Source: Planctomycetota bacterium
GTDB taxonomy: Bacteria > Planctomycetota > UBA1135 > UBA2386
Length of the DNA stretch: 64,000 nucleotides
NCBI GenBank assembly: GCA_021776805.1
Contig: JAJFFD010000005.1
Location: forward strand, 19,843 to 83,842
Direction: 5' to 3'
Shown: piece by piece, positions 1-8,786 of the stretch
Layout of the letters: every line of letters starts with the position of its first letter
Numbering within the stretch: the first letter of the stretch is position 1
Translations under genes and position numbers: made by a program
Notes under the pieces: generated by a model
Told to the model about the DNA's origin: nothing
The model's database searches: none
What the model saw: the letters and a program-made list of their open reading frames with translations, nothing else

Positions 1-15
1 TCTCGCGGCAGTCAC

Positions 16-1440
16 GTGCTGGGTGATATGCGCTGGCCAGTGATGCTTGCACTCAGTTTTGGAAGCTGCCTCTGCCTGGTCTCCGCGCTCCGCGACCTGA
101 GCCAGAAGGTGGACATCCGTTCGCGAATGCTCCGTGACTTGCTCGTGCTCGGAGTGCTTGCCATCGCTGCTCAGGTTCTGCTGTCGCGCAACTTCAAGCC
201 GATCCTCTGCCAGTCGTCCTTTGCCCTGGCCATCGGGTGCTTCGCCGGTCTACGTCTGCTCGAGTCGCGGCGAGAAAGCTGGAACGCGCAGGCATACTGC
301 CGGCGCTTCGAGTTCATGCTCTGCAGTTTTTGTGCGAGCCTCGTGCTCCTCGAAGTGGGACTGCGGGTGAGCGCTCGACTATCCCAGTCCCCGTTCCTGG
401 CGCGAGAAACCGAGACAGTCGAGGCTGCACTGGGGCGATTTCGCCTTCCACCTGGAGCCTTGCACTTCAGTTTCCCTTGCAACAGTGGCTCCCACTACGA
501 TCTGGAATTCGCTCCGGGCCGAGAGGCCACGGTAGTCAGCATCGGTGACTCCTTCAGCTTCGGAGTCGTGCCGCATCTCTACCACTACACGACGGTAGCC
601 GAGCGCCAGTTGGAAGGGGTTGCGATCCACAATCTCGGCTATGCAGGCATCGGACCAGGGGGCTATCTACATATCCTCGAGAACCAGGGTCTCGACTTGC
701 AGGCAGATCTGGTCCTGGTGAACTTCTTCATCGGCAACGATCTCTTCGAGGCGGCGCGCTGGAACGCAGAGCCTGACTTCATCACCTCCCTCTGTGATCG
801 TCGCAACGTGCTCAGCTACCTCCTTCCCCAGCGGCTCTACCGCCTCGCCACCGGCGATTCGGGTCTGGGGGTCTTGGGCAAGTCGGAGATGAAGATCCAA
901 ACCGAGGGCGAGGTCGTCAACGATGCCGAGAACTTGCTGCGCCAGTACCCATGGCTGGAGAATCCGAACCTGGAACCGGCTTCTCTTACTGCGCCGGCAT
1001 TCCTGCAGATGGAGGTTGAACGGGCTGTTCTCAACGAGCAGGCCGATCAGTACGGTGGCTATGAGCTACTCTTCCGTTCCATCGATGAAATGCTTGGCAT
1101 GCTGGGGGAAAAGCCCTTCTGCGTCATGCTCATCCCTGATCAGTATCAGGTCGATGATGGTCTCTGGGATCGCATAGCGAGGGTTCTGGGCCGGAGCGAC
1201 CTGGATCGCGACGAGCCGCAGCGCATGATCGGAGCCTGGTTGCGAAGGCGGGGGATCTCCTACTTGGATCTCTTGCCGAGTTTGCGAGAGCGGCCGCCCA
1301 TGGCCGACGGCGAGCGTCACCTCTATCACCTGCGTGATACCCACTTCAATGCCAGGGGCAACGCTGTAGCCGGCAAAGCGCTTGCCGAGTTCCTCAAACT
1401 GCAGTTAGAGAAGGCGGGAAGAAAAGGCGCAGGCCACTGA
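16..1440 (+). CDS. Membrane-anchored SGNH/GDSL-like hydrolase, possibly 5' partial
   Basis: About 474 residues. The N-terminal 125 residues hold roughly four hydrophobic segments. A soluble domain follows with SGNH-type motifs: GDSFSFG (GDS at about 177-179, Ser179 the likely nucleophile) and a C-terminal DTHFN block with Asp441 and His443, matching the D..H of block V. This layout resembles AlgJ/AlgX-like or O-acyl-transferring SGNH proteins of the envelope, so action on acylated surface polysaccharide is an inference. The frame is open to the first base, so the true start may lie upstream; GTG at 16 and ATG at 28 are the internal options. The next gene begins 44 bases downstream on the same strand and envelope genes follow. 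The fold assignment is fairly firm; the substrate is unknown. Confidence 0.7.
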   Translation: MLGDMRWPVMLALSFGSCLCLVSALRDLSQKVDIRSRMLRDLLVLGVLAIAAQVLLSRNFKPILCQSSFALAIGCFAGLRLLESRRESWNAQAYCRRFEFMLCSFCASLVLLEVGLRVSARLSQSPFLARETETVEAALGRFRLPPGALHFSFPCNSGSHYDLEFAPGREATVVSIGDSFSFGVVPHLYHYTTVAERQLEGVAIHNLGYAGIGPGGYLHILENQGLDLQADLVLVNFFIGNDLFEAARWNAEPDFITSLCDRRNVLSYLLPQRLYRLATGDSGLGVLGKSEMKIQTEGEVVNDAENLLRQYPWLENPNLEPASLTAPAFLQMEVERAVLNEQADQYGGYELLFRSIDEMLGMLGEKPFCVMLIPDQYQVDDGLWDRIARVLGRSDLDRDEPQRMIGAWLRRRGISYLDLLPSLRERPPMADGERHLYHLRDTHFNARGNAVAGKALAEFLKLQLEKAGRKGAGH

Positions 1441-1469
1441 ATTCCTCCTGCGTTCTCGTCGGCCTTGAG

Positions 1470-1497
1470 CCATAACATGAGCCCATGTCGGTTATGG
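1470..1497 (+). repeat. Inverted repeat spanning the mscS-like start codon
   Basis: Arms CCATAAC (1470-1476) and GTTATGG (1491-1497) are a perfect 7-base inverted repeat. The 14-base loop contains the ATG at 1485. No clear Shine-Dalgarno sequence precedes this ATG. In mRNA the structure could limit ribosome access, but a repeat this short may be chance. Confidence 0.3.
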
Positions 1498-2651
1498 AGG
1501 CAGGTGTGGGAGCAGCTCAGGATGGTTCTGAGGCTCCGCTAGGAGAGGCGCAGGTAGATTCCGGATTCCTGGAGCGGATGGATCAGTTCTTCGAGGAATG
1601 GATCCCGCAGCCAGCGCTGCAGGTTCTGGCGATCATCGTCGTCTTCCTGGTCATCGCCAAGCTCAGCGATTGGTTGCTCTGTGGCATGGTGCGGAATTGG
1701 GCCAAGCGAACCCGTTTCGCCTTCGACGACCAACTGGTGGAGCTGCTTCACTCGCCGCTCTTTCGCACGGTCTTGGTGCTCGGCGTGGAATTCGCCGCTC
1801 TGCGATTGGATCTGGACGAGGAAGTGCATGCTCAGACCCAGCGCATTCTGAACACGATCATCCTCCTGATCTGGACGATTTTTGCCTTTCGGCTGGTGCA
1901 GGCGTTCCTCCACACCGCCTTGAATCGTGAAGATCGCTTTCGATCCATCGAGCATCGGACCTACCCGCTCTTCGACAACCTGGGCAAGGTTCTGGTGGCA
2001 GGGCTCTCGATCTATCTCTTCATCGAGATCTGGGGGATCAGCACCACCGGCTGGTTCGCTTCCGCAGGAATCGTCGGCATCGCTCTTGGATTTGCTGCCA
2101 AGGACTCCCTGGCCAACCTGATTACCGGGGTGTTCATCGTCACCGACGCGCCCTATCGGGTCGGTGACTTCATCGTTCTCGAGGATGGAACCCGTGGGCA
2201 GGTGCAGCACATCGGCCTGCGCTCAACCCGGATCGTCAGCCGAGACGATATCGAGATCACCATCCCCAACAACGTGCTAGGCAATACGAGAATCACCAAC
2301 GAGACCGGTGGCAGTCACTCCAAGCGAAGAATCAGGATCAAGCTCGGTGTGGCCTACGGTTCGGATATCGACAAGGTTCGCCAAGTCTTGCTCGCGGTCG
2401 CGGCGGCGGAGGAGCAGGCCTGCAAAGAGCCTGAGCCCAGGGTTCGCTTCCGCTCCTTCGGTGAATCGGCTCTCGACTTCGAGCTGCTCTGCTGGATTCC
2501 TGAGCCCATTCTGCGCGGGCGCGTCACTGATGCTCTCAACTGCGCGATCTACAAGCGCTTCGCTGCCGAAGAAATCGAGATCGCCTTTCCGCAGCGCGAC
2601 CTGTACATCAAGGAGATGCCGAGCGCCAAGAGAACAGCGGATGCCTCATGA
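1485..2651 (+). CDS. MscS-family small-conductance mechanosensitive channel
   Basis: 388 residues. A cytoplasmic lead of about 40 residues is followed by membrane segments near 48-73, 88-105, 125-150 and 165-185, then a glycine/alanine-rich pore helix and MscS signature around 195-220 (VGIALGFAAKDSLANLITG). The beta domain follows (PYRVGDFI, then IEITIPNNVLGN) and an alpha/beta C-terminal domain. These homo-oligomeric inner-membrane channels open under membrane tension and release solutes after hypo-osmotic shock. At 388 residues it is longer than E. coli MscS (286) because of an additional N-terminal membrane region. The stop overlaps the next gene's start by four bases (ATGA), suggesting one transcript with the glycosyltransferase and deacetylase. 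Confidence 0.93.
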   Translation: MSVMEAGVGAAQDGSEAPLGEAQVDSGFLERMDQFFEEWIPQPALQVLAIIVVFLVIAKLSDWLLCGMVRNWAKRTRFAFDDQLVELLHSPLFRTVLVLGVEFAALRLDLDEEVHAQTQRILNTIILLIWTIFAFRLVQAFLHTALNREDRFRSIEHRTYPLFDNLGKVLVAGLSIYLFIEIWGISTTGWFASAGIVGIALGFAAKDSLANLITGVFIVTDAPYRVGDFIVLEDGTRGQVQHIGLRSTRIVSRDDIEITIPNNVLGNTRITNETGGSHSKRRIRIKLGVAYGSDIDKVRQVLLAVAAAEEQACKEPEPRVRFRSFGESALDFELLCWIPEPILRGRVTDALNCAIYKRFAAEEIEIAFPQRDLYIKEMPSAKRTADAS

Positions 2652-3790
2652 GGATTCGGGTCGGTCTGGATGCGCGCGAAGGATTTCGTCAGAACCCGCG
2701 CGGTATCGGACTGTACTGCCGCCATCTGATGCGGGAGTTCGGTGCCATGGCGACCGAGCTCGAAGTTCTCGCCTATCACGAGCATCCGCGCCCCGCGGAC
2801 CTGCCCGAGCTGGCTGAGAATATTCATCCCAAACGCTGCGAGATGAAGGGCAGCCGCTTCCACCTATGGGAGAAGCTGCGCATGCCTTGGCAGATGCGTC
2901 GGGACAGGGTGCAGGTCTACCACGGCACCTACAATACTTTGCCTCCGCGCTGGAGCCGTTATCGCTCTCCGGCCATGGTGGTCAGTCTGCATGACGTGGT
3001 CGTGACCTGGTGGGACAAGGGGCAAGGTGACAGCTATGTGGACCATGTGCGGCGAGTGACCGCTCGGGTTTGCCAGGAGGCGGACAAGATTCTCACGGTC
3101 TCCGAGTTCAGCAAGCAGGACATCTGCACTCGCTTCGACGTCTCACCTGCCAAGGTCGAGATCTTCTACAATGGGATCCCGCCGGTCTTCCTACAGGACT
3201 TGCCAGCGGGATCCGCAGAAGCGGCGAGAGAGCGATTTGCCCAAGGGCAGCGCTACCTCTTCTCCATCGGATCGCCCATCAATCGAAAGAACACTCGCGG
3301 CTTCATCGATGCCCTGCAGATCCTGGCAGGCCAGAATCGCCTGGACCGGCGTGTGGTCATCACCGGTCTCCTGGGCGCCGACTTGGAGACTCTGCGCGCC
3401 TATGCTGCGGAACGAGGCCTCGCCCAGCAAATTGATTTTCATGGCTATCTCGATCATGCGGAGCTCGCCACTGTCTACGCGGGGGCGGATCTGATGGTCT
3501 ATCCCTCCTTCGCGGAGGGCTGGGGGATCCCGGTTCTCGAGTCCTTCGCCATGGGGACTCCGGTCGCGGCCAGCAAGGCGACCTCGATTCCCGAGGCCGG
3601 AGCAGGAGATGCGAGTTACTTCGATCCGGCGGATGCAGAAGAGATGGCGGCGGTGATTCTGGACTGCCTGGATCATCCGGAAGTCTTCGCGGCCAAGAAG
3701 CAGGCCGCCCAGGAGCGCGCCCGCGGGTTTACCTGGCGTGCCGCGGCAGAGAAGACTCTGCAGGTCTACCGTGAGGTCGTCGACCCATGA
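2648..3790 (+). CDS. Glycosyltransferase, GT4/GT1 family (GT-B fold)
   Basis: 380 residues. The N-terminal half has the GT4 acceptor-side layout (RVGLDAREGFRQNPRGIGLY near the start, SLHDVV about residue 115). The C-terminal half is a Glycos_transf_1 domain with FSIGSPINRKN near 210, then YPSFAEGWGIPVLESFAMGTPV near 285-310, which contains the EX7E-type sugar-nucleotide site. It should transfer a sugar from an NDP-sugar to a glycan or lipid acceptor at the cytoplasmic face. It overlaps its upstream and downstream neighbours by four bases each, so it is probably translationally coupled to the MscS channel and the polysaccharide deacetylase. Donor and acceptor cannot be told from the sequence. 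Confidence 0.9.
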   Translation: MRIRVGLDAREGFRQNPRGIGLYCRHLMREFGAMATELEVLAYHEHPRPADLPELAENIHPKRCEMKGSRFHLWEKLRMPWQMRRDRVQVYHGTYNTLPPRWSRYRSPAMVVSLHDVVVTWWDKGQGDSYVDHVRRVTARVCQEADKILTVSEFSKQDICTRFDVSPAKVEIFYNGIPPVFLQDLPAGSAEAARERFAQGQRYLFSIGSPINRKNTRGFIDALQILAGQNRLDRRVVITGLLGADLETLRAYAAERGLAQQIDFHGYLDHAELATVYAGADLMVYPSFAEGWGIPVLESFAMGTPVAASKATSIPEAGAGDASYFDPADAEEMAAVILDCLDHPEVFAAKKQAAQERARGFTWRAAAEKTLQVYREVVDP

Positions 3791-4800
3791 GCCGCAAGTC
3801 CCTGTTCTTGACGGCGACACGGGCGCTCGGCATGCAGGCCTACGCTCAGTGGCTGTACCGAGATCGGCTCATGATCCTCTGTTATCACGGTGTTGTTTCC
3901 GGGGACCATAGTGGGAACGCCTACCTGTACCGCAACACCGTGAGCCTCGCCGAGTTCAAGAGTCATCTAGATCAGCTCAGCGGCTGCAATCTGGTCTCCT
4001 TGCAGCAAGTGCGGGCCTGGCTGGGCGGCGAGGCGAAGCTACCCAAGCGCTCGGTCTTGATCACCTTCGACGACGGCTACCGCAACAACCTCTTTCCAGC
4101 GGCGGAGGTCTTGGCCCAGCGTGGGCATCCGGCGTTGGTCAGCGTCGCCGTGGATTACATCGGCAGCGATCGGCAACTTTGGCCCATGGAAGTCGATCTC
4201 CGGGTCTTGCATTGGCCGGGGAGTAAAGTTCCCATGCCTGGCGGTGGGGAGCTGAGGGTGGACAATCGCGGCCAGCGGGAGGCGGCGGCTGCTGAGTTGC
4301 GGCGCAGGTGCAAGTCCCTGCCCGATGCGGAGCGAAGAGACTTTCTCAGGACCCTGTTCGGAGAGCAGGCCTTGCCGCCGGCGGCGCTCGCTGACGAAGA
4401 GCTCTGGCGCTTCATGAACTGGGACGAGTTGCGCCAATTGCGCGCTATGGGAATCGACATCGCCTCCCATACTTGCTCACATCCGATTCTCAGTCGTCTA
4501 GAAGCCAAGGATCTCGAGCAGGAACTCGTCGATAGCCGCGCACGGATCGAGGCGGAGTTGGGAGAGCCCTGCAGGACTCTGGTCTATCCCAATGGCGGAC
4601 CAGAAGACGTTACGGAAGCGGTACTCGCCGCTGTCGGTAAGGCCGGCTACGAGCTGGCCTTTACCCTCATGGACGGAGTGAGTGCCAAGAAGCCCGATCC
4701 CCTCGCAATTGACCGCATCGGCATCCCCGGCCATTGCAATCCGGAAGCATTCGCCCTGCGCAGCTCCGGCCTGCACAGCCTGCTTGGATTTCTGCGCTGA
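3787..4800 (+). CDS. Polysaccharide deacetylase (NodB-like, CE4)
   Basis: 337 residues. An ILCYHGVV strand opens the NodB domain (about residue 35). TFDDGY supplies the catalytic/metal aspartates (Asp95-Asp96), and SHTCSH supplies the metal-binding histidines (His228, His232). The CE4 fold removes N- or O-acetyl groups from cell-surface glycans using a divalent metal. No signal peptide is obvious; the N-terminus is basic with a weak hydrophobic stretch, so either a cytoplasmic role or an uncleaved anchor is possible. The ATGA overlap with the glycosyltransferase suggests that the two act on the same polysaccharide. Family assignment is firm; the substrate is not known. Confidence 0.9.
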   Translation: MSRKSLFLTATRALGMQAYAQWLYRDRLMILCYHGVVSGDHSGNAYLYRNTVSLAEFKSHLDQLSGCNLVSLQQVRAWLGGEAKLPKRSVLITFDDGYRNNLFPAAEVLAQRGHPALVSVAVDYIGSDRQLWPMEVDLRVLHWPGSKVPMPGGGELRVDNRGQREAAAAELRRRCKSLPDAERRDFLRTLFGEQALPPAALADEELWRFMNWDELRQLRAMGIDIASHTCSHPILSRLEAKDLEQELVDSRARIEAELGEPCRTLVYPNGGPEDVTEAVLAAVGKAGYELAFTLMDGVSAKKPDPLAIDRIGIPGHCNPEAFALRSSGLHSLLGFLR

Positions 4801-4838
4801 GCCGGACTCGCGTATACTCCGCCGCCCAGAGGATCTTC

Positions 4839-7313
4839 ATGAACGCATACCTTCTTCCCTGTGTCTCCATTCTCCTCAGCGTCTTGCCTGCACAGCAGGA
4901 CACCAAGCAAGCGAGTTCTGCCATCACCCTCGAGCGGATCATGGCGGATCCGGATTGGTTCGCACGTTCGCCGGGCTCTCCGTACTGGGCAGATGACTCC
5001 CAGTCCTTCTACTGGTCGCAGAAACGGCCAGGCTCTGCGGAGCGTGATCTCGTTCAGAGTGATCTCGAGGGGAGAGAGCTTCGCCGTGTCAGCGATGCCG
5101 AGCGGCCGATGGTTGACCTGCCCGGGGGGCGTTACAGCGAGGATCGGAGCCGCAAGGTCTTTAGTCGAAACGGCGATCTCTACATCAAGGACTTGCGTGG
5201 GGCGATGGCCGGCAAGGTCACCCAACTGACCCGCAGCGCGAGCGCCGAATCGCAGGCCTTCTTTCTAACTGGTGATCGTCGCATCGCCTTCAATCGCGGC
5301 GGCCAGTGGTTCTTCCGTGACTTGGACAGCGGGCTCGAGGCGCAACTTGCTGACATCAAGACCGGTGATGATCCGGATGCGGAGGAAGACGAGGACGACT
5401 ATCTGGAGCGGCAGAACCGCCGGCTTTCCAAGTTCCTGCAGAGGCGAAAGGAGCGGCGCGAAGCGGCGGAGGCGCGTCGTAAGGCCCAGCGCAAGTTGGA
5501 TCCCAGTGCTGCCCCCCAACCCTTCTACCTTGGCAAGGGCAAGAATGCGCAGAGCACGGCGCTGTCCCCGGATGGCCGCTGGATGATTCTCAGCTACGGT
5601 GGGCGCAGAGATTCTGGCAAGCGCGACAACATGCCGGTCTGGGTGACCGACTCCAGCTATGTAGAGCCGCGGCCGGTGCGCAGTCTGGTGGGCACGGGCA
5701 AGGCGCAGCCGGCGAAGCTGGCGCTACTCGACCTGCAAGGACATCGCCGCTACGAAGTCGATCTGGATGCATTGCCGGGGATCAAGGAGGATCCCCTGGC
5801 GGCGATCCGCGCCAGCAGCCGCAGCAAGGGCGACCCCAAGGAATCCAAGGCTGACGACAGCAAGGCCGAAGCCAAGGAAGCGGACAAGAAGAAGCCAAGC
5901 AAGCCGAAGGCCCGGGCCGTGAGCTTGCGCGGCCTCCGCTGGAACTCGGACGGCAGCCGTTTCTCCGTCCAGGCCTCTTCCGCGGACAACAAGGATCGCT
6001 GGACCTTCACCATCGCCCTGGCCGATGCCAAGCTCGAGAAGGAGAAGCCGGCGACCTTGCAGCCTACCCTCGTGGAGCGCCGTAGCGACTCAGCCTGGAT
6101 CGGGCGAATCGCCAACAATTCCGGTTGGCTTGATGACGGTCGTTTCTGGTTTCAGTCCGAGGCGAGCGGCTACTCACATCTCTATCTGCACGATCCAGCG
6201 AGCAAGGAGAACCTGCAGCTGACTTCCGGATCCTTCGAGGTCACAGCTGTCAGTCCTGATCCCAGTGGGCGCTATCTGTACTTCCGAGCAAACCTGGACC
6301 ACCCTGGAATCACCGAGATTCATCGCCTGGAAACGGCGACGCGCAAGATCGAGCAGATCACCAATCTGGGAGGCATGAACACTGCGCAGATCTCGCCGGA
6401 TGGCAGCAAGCTGTTGATCACCCATTCGGCCCTGCTCGAACCGCCGGAGATCTATGTGCAGGATGCAGCGCCGACAGCCCAGGCTGTTCGCCTGACCCAT
6501 ACCACCAGCGATGAGTTCGAGAGCCTGCCCTGGGTCAAGCCGCAGATCGTCGAGGTGCCGAACGAGAATGGTCGGCCAATTTACACGCGGCTCTACTTGC
6601 CCCCGGGAGATGCGGACTCGACCGTCAAGCGACCGGCGGTGTTCTTCGTCCATGGTGCTGGCTACCTGCAGAACTCCCACCAGGGTTGGTCCAACTACTT
6701 CCGTGAGTTCATGTTTCATTCCATGCTGGCGCATCGCGGCTACGTGGTCATGGACATGGACTATCGGGCGAGCGCGGGCTACGGACGGGACTGGCGCACG
6801 GCGATTTATCGGCAGATGGGCACTCCCGAGCTTGCCGACCTCAAGTCCGGAGTGAGCTGGGCCGTTGCGAATCATGGTGTCGATGCGGAGAGCATCGGTG
6901 TCTACGGCGGCAGCTACGGTGGCTTCATGACCCTCATGGCCATGTTCCGCGCCCCCGGTCTCTTTGCGGCCGGTGCAGCCTTGCGGCCAGTGACCGATTG
7001 GGCGCACTACAACCATGGCTACACCAGCAACATCCTCAACAATCCGGAGGATGATCCGGAGGCCTACGAGGTCAGCAGCCCGATCGAGTTCGCCGAGGGC
7101 CTGGAGGGCAACCTGCTCATCTGCCACGGCATGCTCGACGACAATGTCTTCTTCAAGGACTCAGTGCGCCTGGCTCAGCGCCTGATCGAGTTGGAAAAGG
7201 AGAACTGGGAGATGGCGGTCTATCCCGTCGAGCGCCACGGTTTCCAGGAGCCGAGTTCCTGGTTGGACGAGTATCGCCGGATCTACAAACTCTTCGAGAC
7301 CAGCCTGCGCTAG
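4839..7313 (+). CDS. Secreted S9 family serine peptidase (prolyl oligopeptidase/DPP-like)
   Basis: 824 residues from the ATG at 4839, chosen because AGAGGA lies about 6 bases upstream and the protein then starts with a signal peptide (MNAYLLPCVSILLSVLPAQ). An in-frame start at 4734 lies inside the preceding gene and is unlikely. A WD40/PD40-type beta-propeller occupies about residues 40-590. The C-terminal alpha/beta-hydrolase domain has nucleophile Ser692 in GGSYGG, Asp767 in HGMLDDN, and His800 in ERHGFQ, the full S9 triad. It should cleave peptides in the periplasm or outside the cell. A lysine/glutamate-rich, low-complexity insert interrupts the propeller at about residues 325-360. A TATACT element at 4813 may be a -10 box, giving a very short leader. 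Confidence 0.93.
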   Translation: MNAYLLPCVSILLSVLPAQQDTKQASSAITLERIMADPDWFARSPGSPYWADDSQSFYWSQKRPGSAERDLVQSDLEGRELRRVSDAERPMVDLPGGRYSEDRSRKVFSRNGDLYIKDLRGAMAGKVTQLTRSASAESQAFFLTGDRRIAFNRGGQWFFRDLDSGLEAQLADIKTGDDPDAEEDEDDYLERQNRRLSKFLQRRKERREAAEARRKAQRKLDPSAAPQPFYLGKGKNAQSTALSPDGRWMILSYGGRRDSGKRDNMPVWVTDSSYVEPRPVRSLVGTGKAQPAKLALLDLQGHRRYEVDLDALPGIKEDPLAAIRASSRSKGDPKESKADDSKAEAKEADKKKPSKPKARAVSLRGLRWNSDGSRFSVQASSADNKDRWTFTIALADAKLEKEKPATLQPTLVERRSDSAWIGRIANNSGWLDDGRFWFQSEASGYSHLYLHDPASKENLQLTSGSFEVTAVSPDPSGRYLYFRANLDHPGITEIHRLETATRKIEQITNLGGMNTAQISPDGSKLLITHSALLEPPEIYVQDAAPTAQAVRLTHTTSDEFESLPWVKPQIVEVPNENGRPIYTRLYLPPGDADSTVKRPAVFFVHGAGYLQNSHQGWSNYFREFMFHSMLAHRGYVVMDMDYRASAGYGRDWRTAIYRQMGTPELADLKSGVSWAVANHGVDAESIGVYGGSYGGFMTLMAMFRAPGLFAAGAALRPVTDWAHYNHGYTSNILNNPEDDPEAYEVSSPIEFAEGLEGNLLICHGMLDDNVFFKDSVRLAQRLIELEKENWEMAVYPVERHGFQEPSSWLDEYRRIYKLFETSLR

Positions 7314-7349
7314 GCTACTGATTGCAGGCCTGCATGGCGCGGGAAGTGA

Positions 7350-8567
7350 TTAACCCTTCACGCAAACAACCTGGCGAAGGCGATGCACGATCTCCACCAG
7401 ATCCTCCTGGGCAGCCATCACCGCATCGATGTCCTTATAGGCCATGGGCGTCTCGTCGAGCACTCCCGAGTCTTTGCGACACTCGATCCCCGCGGTTGCA
7501 GCCTCGTGTTCTTCCACACTGAATTTGCGCTTGGCAGCCCCACGTGAATGCACCCGGCCGGCGCCGTGGCTGCAGGAATGAAAGCTCTCCGGGTTGCCCT
7601 TGCCGCGGACTATGAACGAGCGCGCACCCATGGATCCCGGGATAATGCCGAGTTCTCCTTCTCGTGCGCTGACCGCACCCTTGCGGGTGAGGAAGACTTC
7701 TTCGCCGTAGTGAGTCTCACGCTGCACGTAGTTGTGATGGCAGTTCACCGCCATCTTGCCGGTTTCCACCTTGGGCAGTTCCTTCGAATCCTGCAGGCAG
7801 TCGAGAATCGCGGCCATCATCAATTCTCTGTTGATCCGCGCGTAGCGCTGCGCCCAGTCCACGGCGAAGCTGTACTCCTCGAAGTGCTCGGCCCCTTCTT
7901 CGAAGTAGGCGAGGTCCCTGTCCGGTAGATTGGCAAGGTGCTGCTTCATGTCCTTCTGAGCGAGGCTGATGAAGTGCATGCCGATGCGATTGCCAACTCC
8001 ACGCGACCCGCTGTGCAGCATGAGCCAGACTCGATCGGCCTCGTCGAGGCAGACTTCGATGAAGTGGTTGCCGCCACCCAAGGTGCCGAGCTGGGTCATG
8101 TGCTTGCCGCGGTCGAGGCGTTCGTGGCGAGCGACGATTTGTTCGTAGCCCGGCCTCAGTTTCTTCCAGGCCTTCTCGATCCTGGCGCTGACCTTGTTCC
8201 AGGAGCCGCGATCCTTCCTGCCGCCATGATCCGATCGCCCGTGGGGAACCGCGTTCTCGATAGCCTTGCGTATCTTGCGCAGGCTGTCCGGAAGTTGCTC
8301 GGCCCGGAGATTGGTCTCCAGGGCCATCATCCCGCAGCCAATGTCCACGCCGACGGCGGCGGGGATAATCGCGCCTTTTGTCGGGATAACGCTGCCGACC
8401 GTGGCGCCGATGCCGAAGTGGACATCGGGCATGGCCGCGACCCACTTGTGCACGATCGGCAGGCTGGCCACGTTCTTCAGCTGTTGGATGGCGTTCCAGT
8501 CCGCTGGCACCCCACGTGTCCAAGCCTTGATAGGCACTCCGTCGGTCTTCAGGCGCTGGTAGCTCAC
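7350..8567 (-). CDS. rtcB: RtcB family RNA-splicing ligase
   Basis: 405 residues, GTG start at 8567. RtcB joins RNA 2',3'-cyclic phosphate or 3'-phosphate ends to 5'-OH ends, using GTP and Mn2+, in RNA repair or tRNA ligation. Visible hallmarks: MPDVHFGIGATVGSV (about 46-60), the metal-binding cysteine in GVDIGCGM (Asp75, Cys78), GTLGGGNHFIE, LMLHSGSRGVG, and SHGAGR near the C-terminus, where the guanylated histidine lies. The length suits the compact bacterial class. It is convergent with the S9 peptidase and divergent from a tRNA-Gln gene 97 bases from its start. No rtcR or rtcA neighbour is seen, so the sigma54-type regulation known in E. coli is not indicated. Confidence 0.95.
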   Translation of the reverse strand: MSYQRLKTDGVPIKAWTRGVPADWNAIQQLKNVASLPIVHKWVAAMPDVHFGIGATVGSVIPTKGAIIPAAVGVDIGCGMMALETNLRAEQLPDSLRKIRKAIENAVPHGRSDHGGRKDRGSWNKVSARIEKAWKKLRPGYEQIVARHERLDRGKHMTQLGTLGGGNHFIEVCLDEADRVWLMLHSGSRGVGNRIGMHFISLAQKDMKQHLANLPDRDLAYFEEGAEHFEEYSFAVDWAQRYARINRELMMAAILDCLQDSKELPKVETGKMAVNCHHNYVQRETHYGEEVFLTRKGAVSAREGELGIIPGSMGARSFIVRGKGNPESFHSCSHGAGRVHSRGAAKRKFSVEEHEAATAGIECRKDSGVLDETPMAYKDIDAVMAAQEDLVEIVHRLRQVVCVKG

Positions 8568-8664
8568 GGCTACTCTATACCAGAGCAGAGGTCCGAGTTG
8601 GCCTGGGCAAATCCCTGCTTGGGTGTGGAACAGCTGCGAAAATCCGCTAAAGATTCTCGCTCCA

Positions 8665-8739
8665 TACCCCGTGGTGTAATTGGTAGCACCGGTGCTTTTG
8701 GTGCATCTAGTTCAGGTTCGAGTCCTGGCGGGGTAACCA
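8665..8739 (+). tRNA. tRNA-Gln (anticodon UUG), CCA encoded
   Basis: Folds as a complete cloverleaf. Acceptor TACCCCG (8665-8671) pairs with CGGGGTA (8729-8735), followed by discriminator A and an encoded CCA (8737-8739). The D stem is GTG/CAC. The anticodon stem GGTGC/GCATC encloses loop TTTTGGT with anticodon TTG at 8698-8700, which reads CAA (Gln). The T arm is TCAGG-TTCGAGT-CCTGG. The variable loop is 4 bases. A perfect GC-rich hairpin follows directly at 8741-8765. Confidence 0.93.
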
Positions 8740-8740
8740 T

Positions 8741-8765
8741 CACCGCCCGCTTCTTGCGGGCGGTG
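8741..8765 (+). terminator. Perfect hairpin between tRNA-Gln and the CBS gene
   Basis: CACCGCCCGC (8741-8750) and GCGGGCGGTG (8756-8765) form a perfect 10-bp stem with a 5-base loop, one base after the tRNA CCA. It lies between two convergent transcripts and could terminate either. It lacks a T-run on both sides, so it may instead be a transcript-end or processing structure. Confidence 0.5.
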
Positions 8766-8786
8766 GCCCTCGGGGTTTGCGGCGAA

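Noticed and set aside
4734..4838. Longer N-terminus for the S9 peptidase
   Set aside because: It lies inside the deacetylase gene, has no ribosome-binding site and would hide the signal peptide.
7323..7334. Perfect 12-base palindrome TGCAGGCCTGCA between the S9 and rtcB genes
   Set aside because: No loop for a hairpin and no second copy seen; it could be chance in a GC-rich gap.
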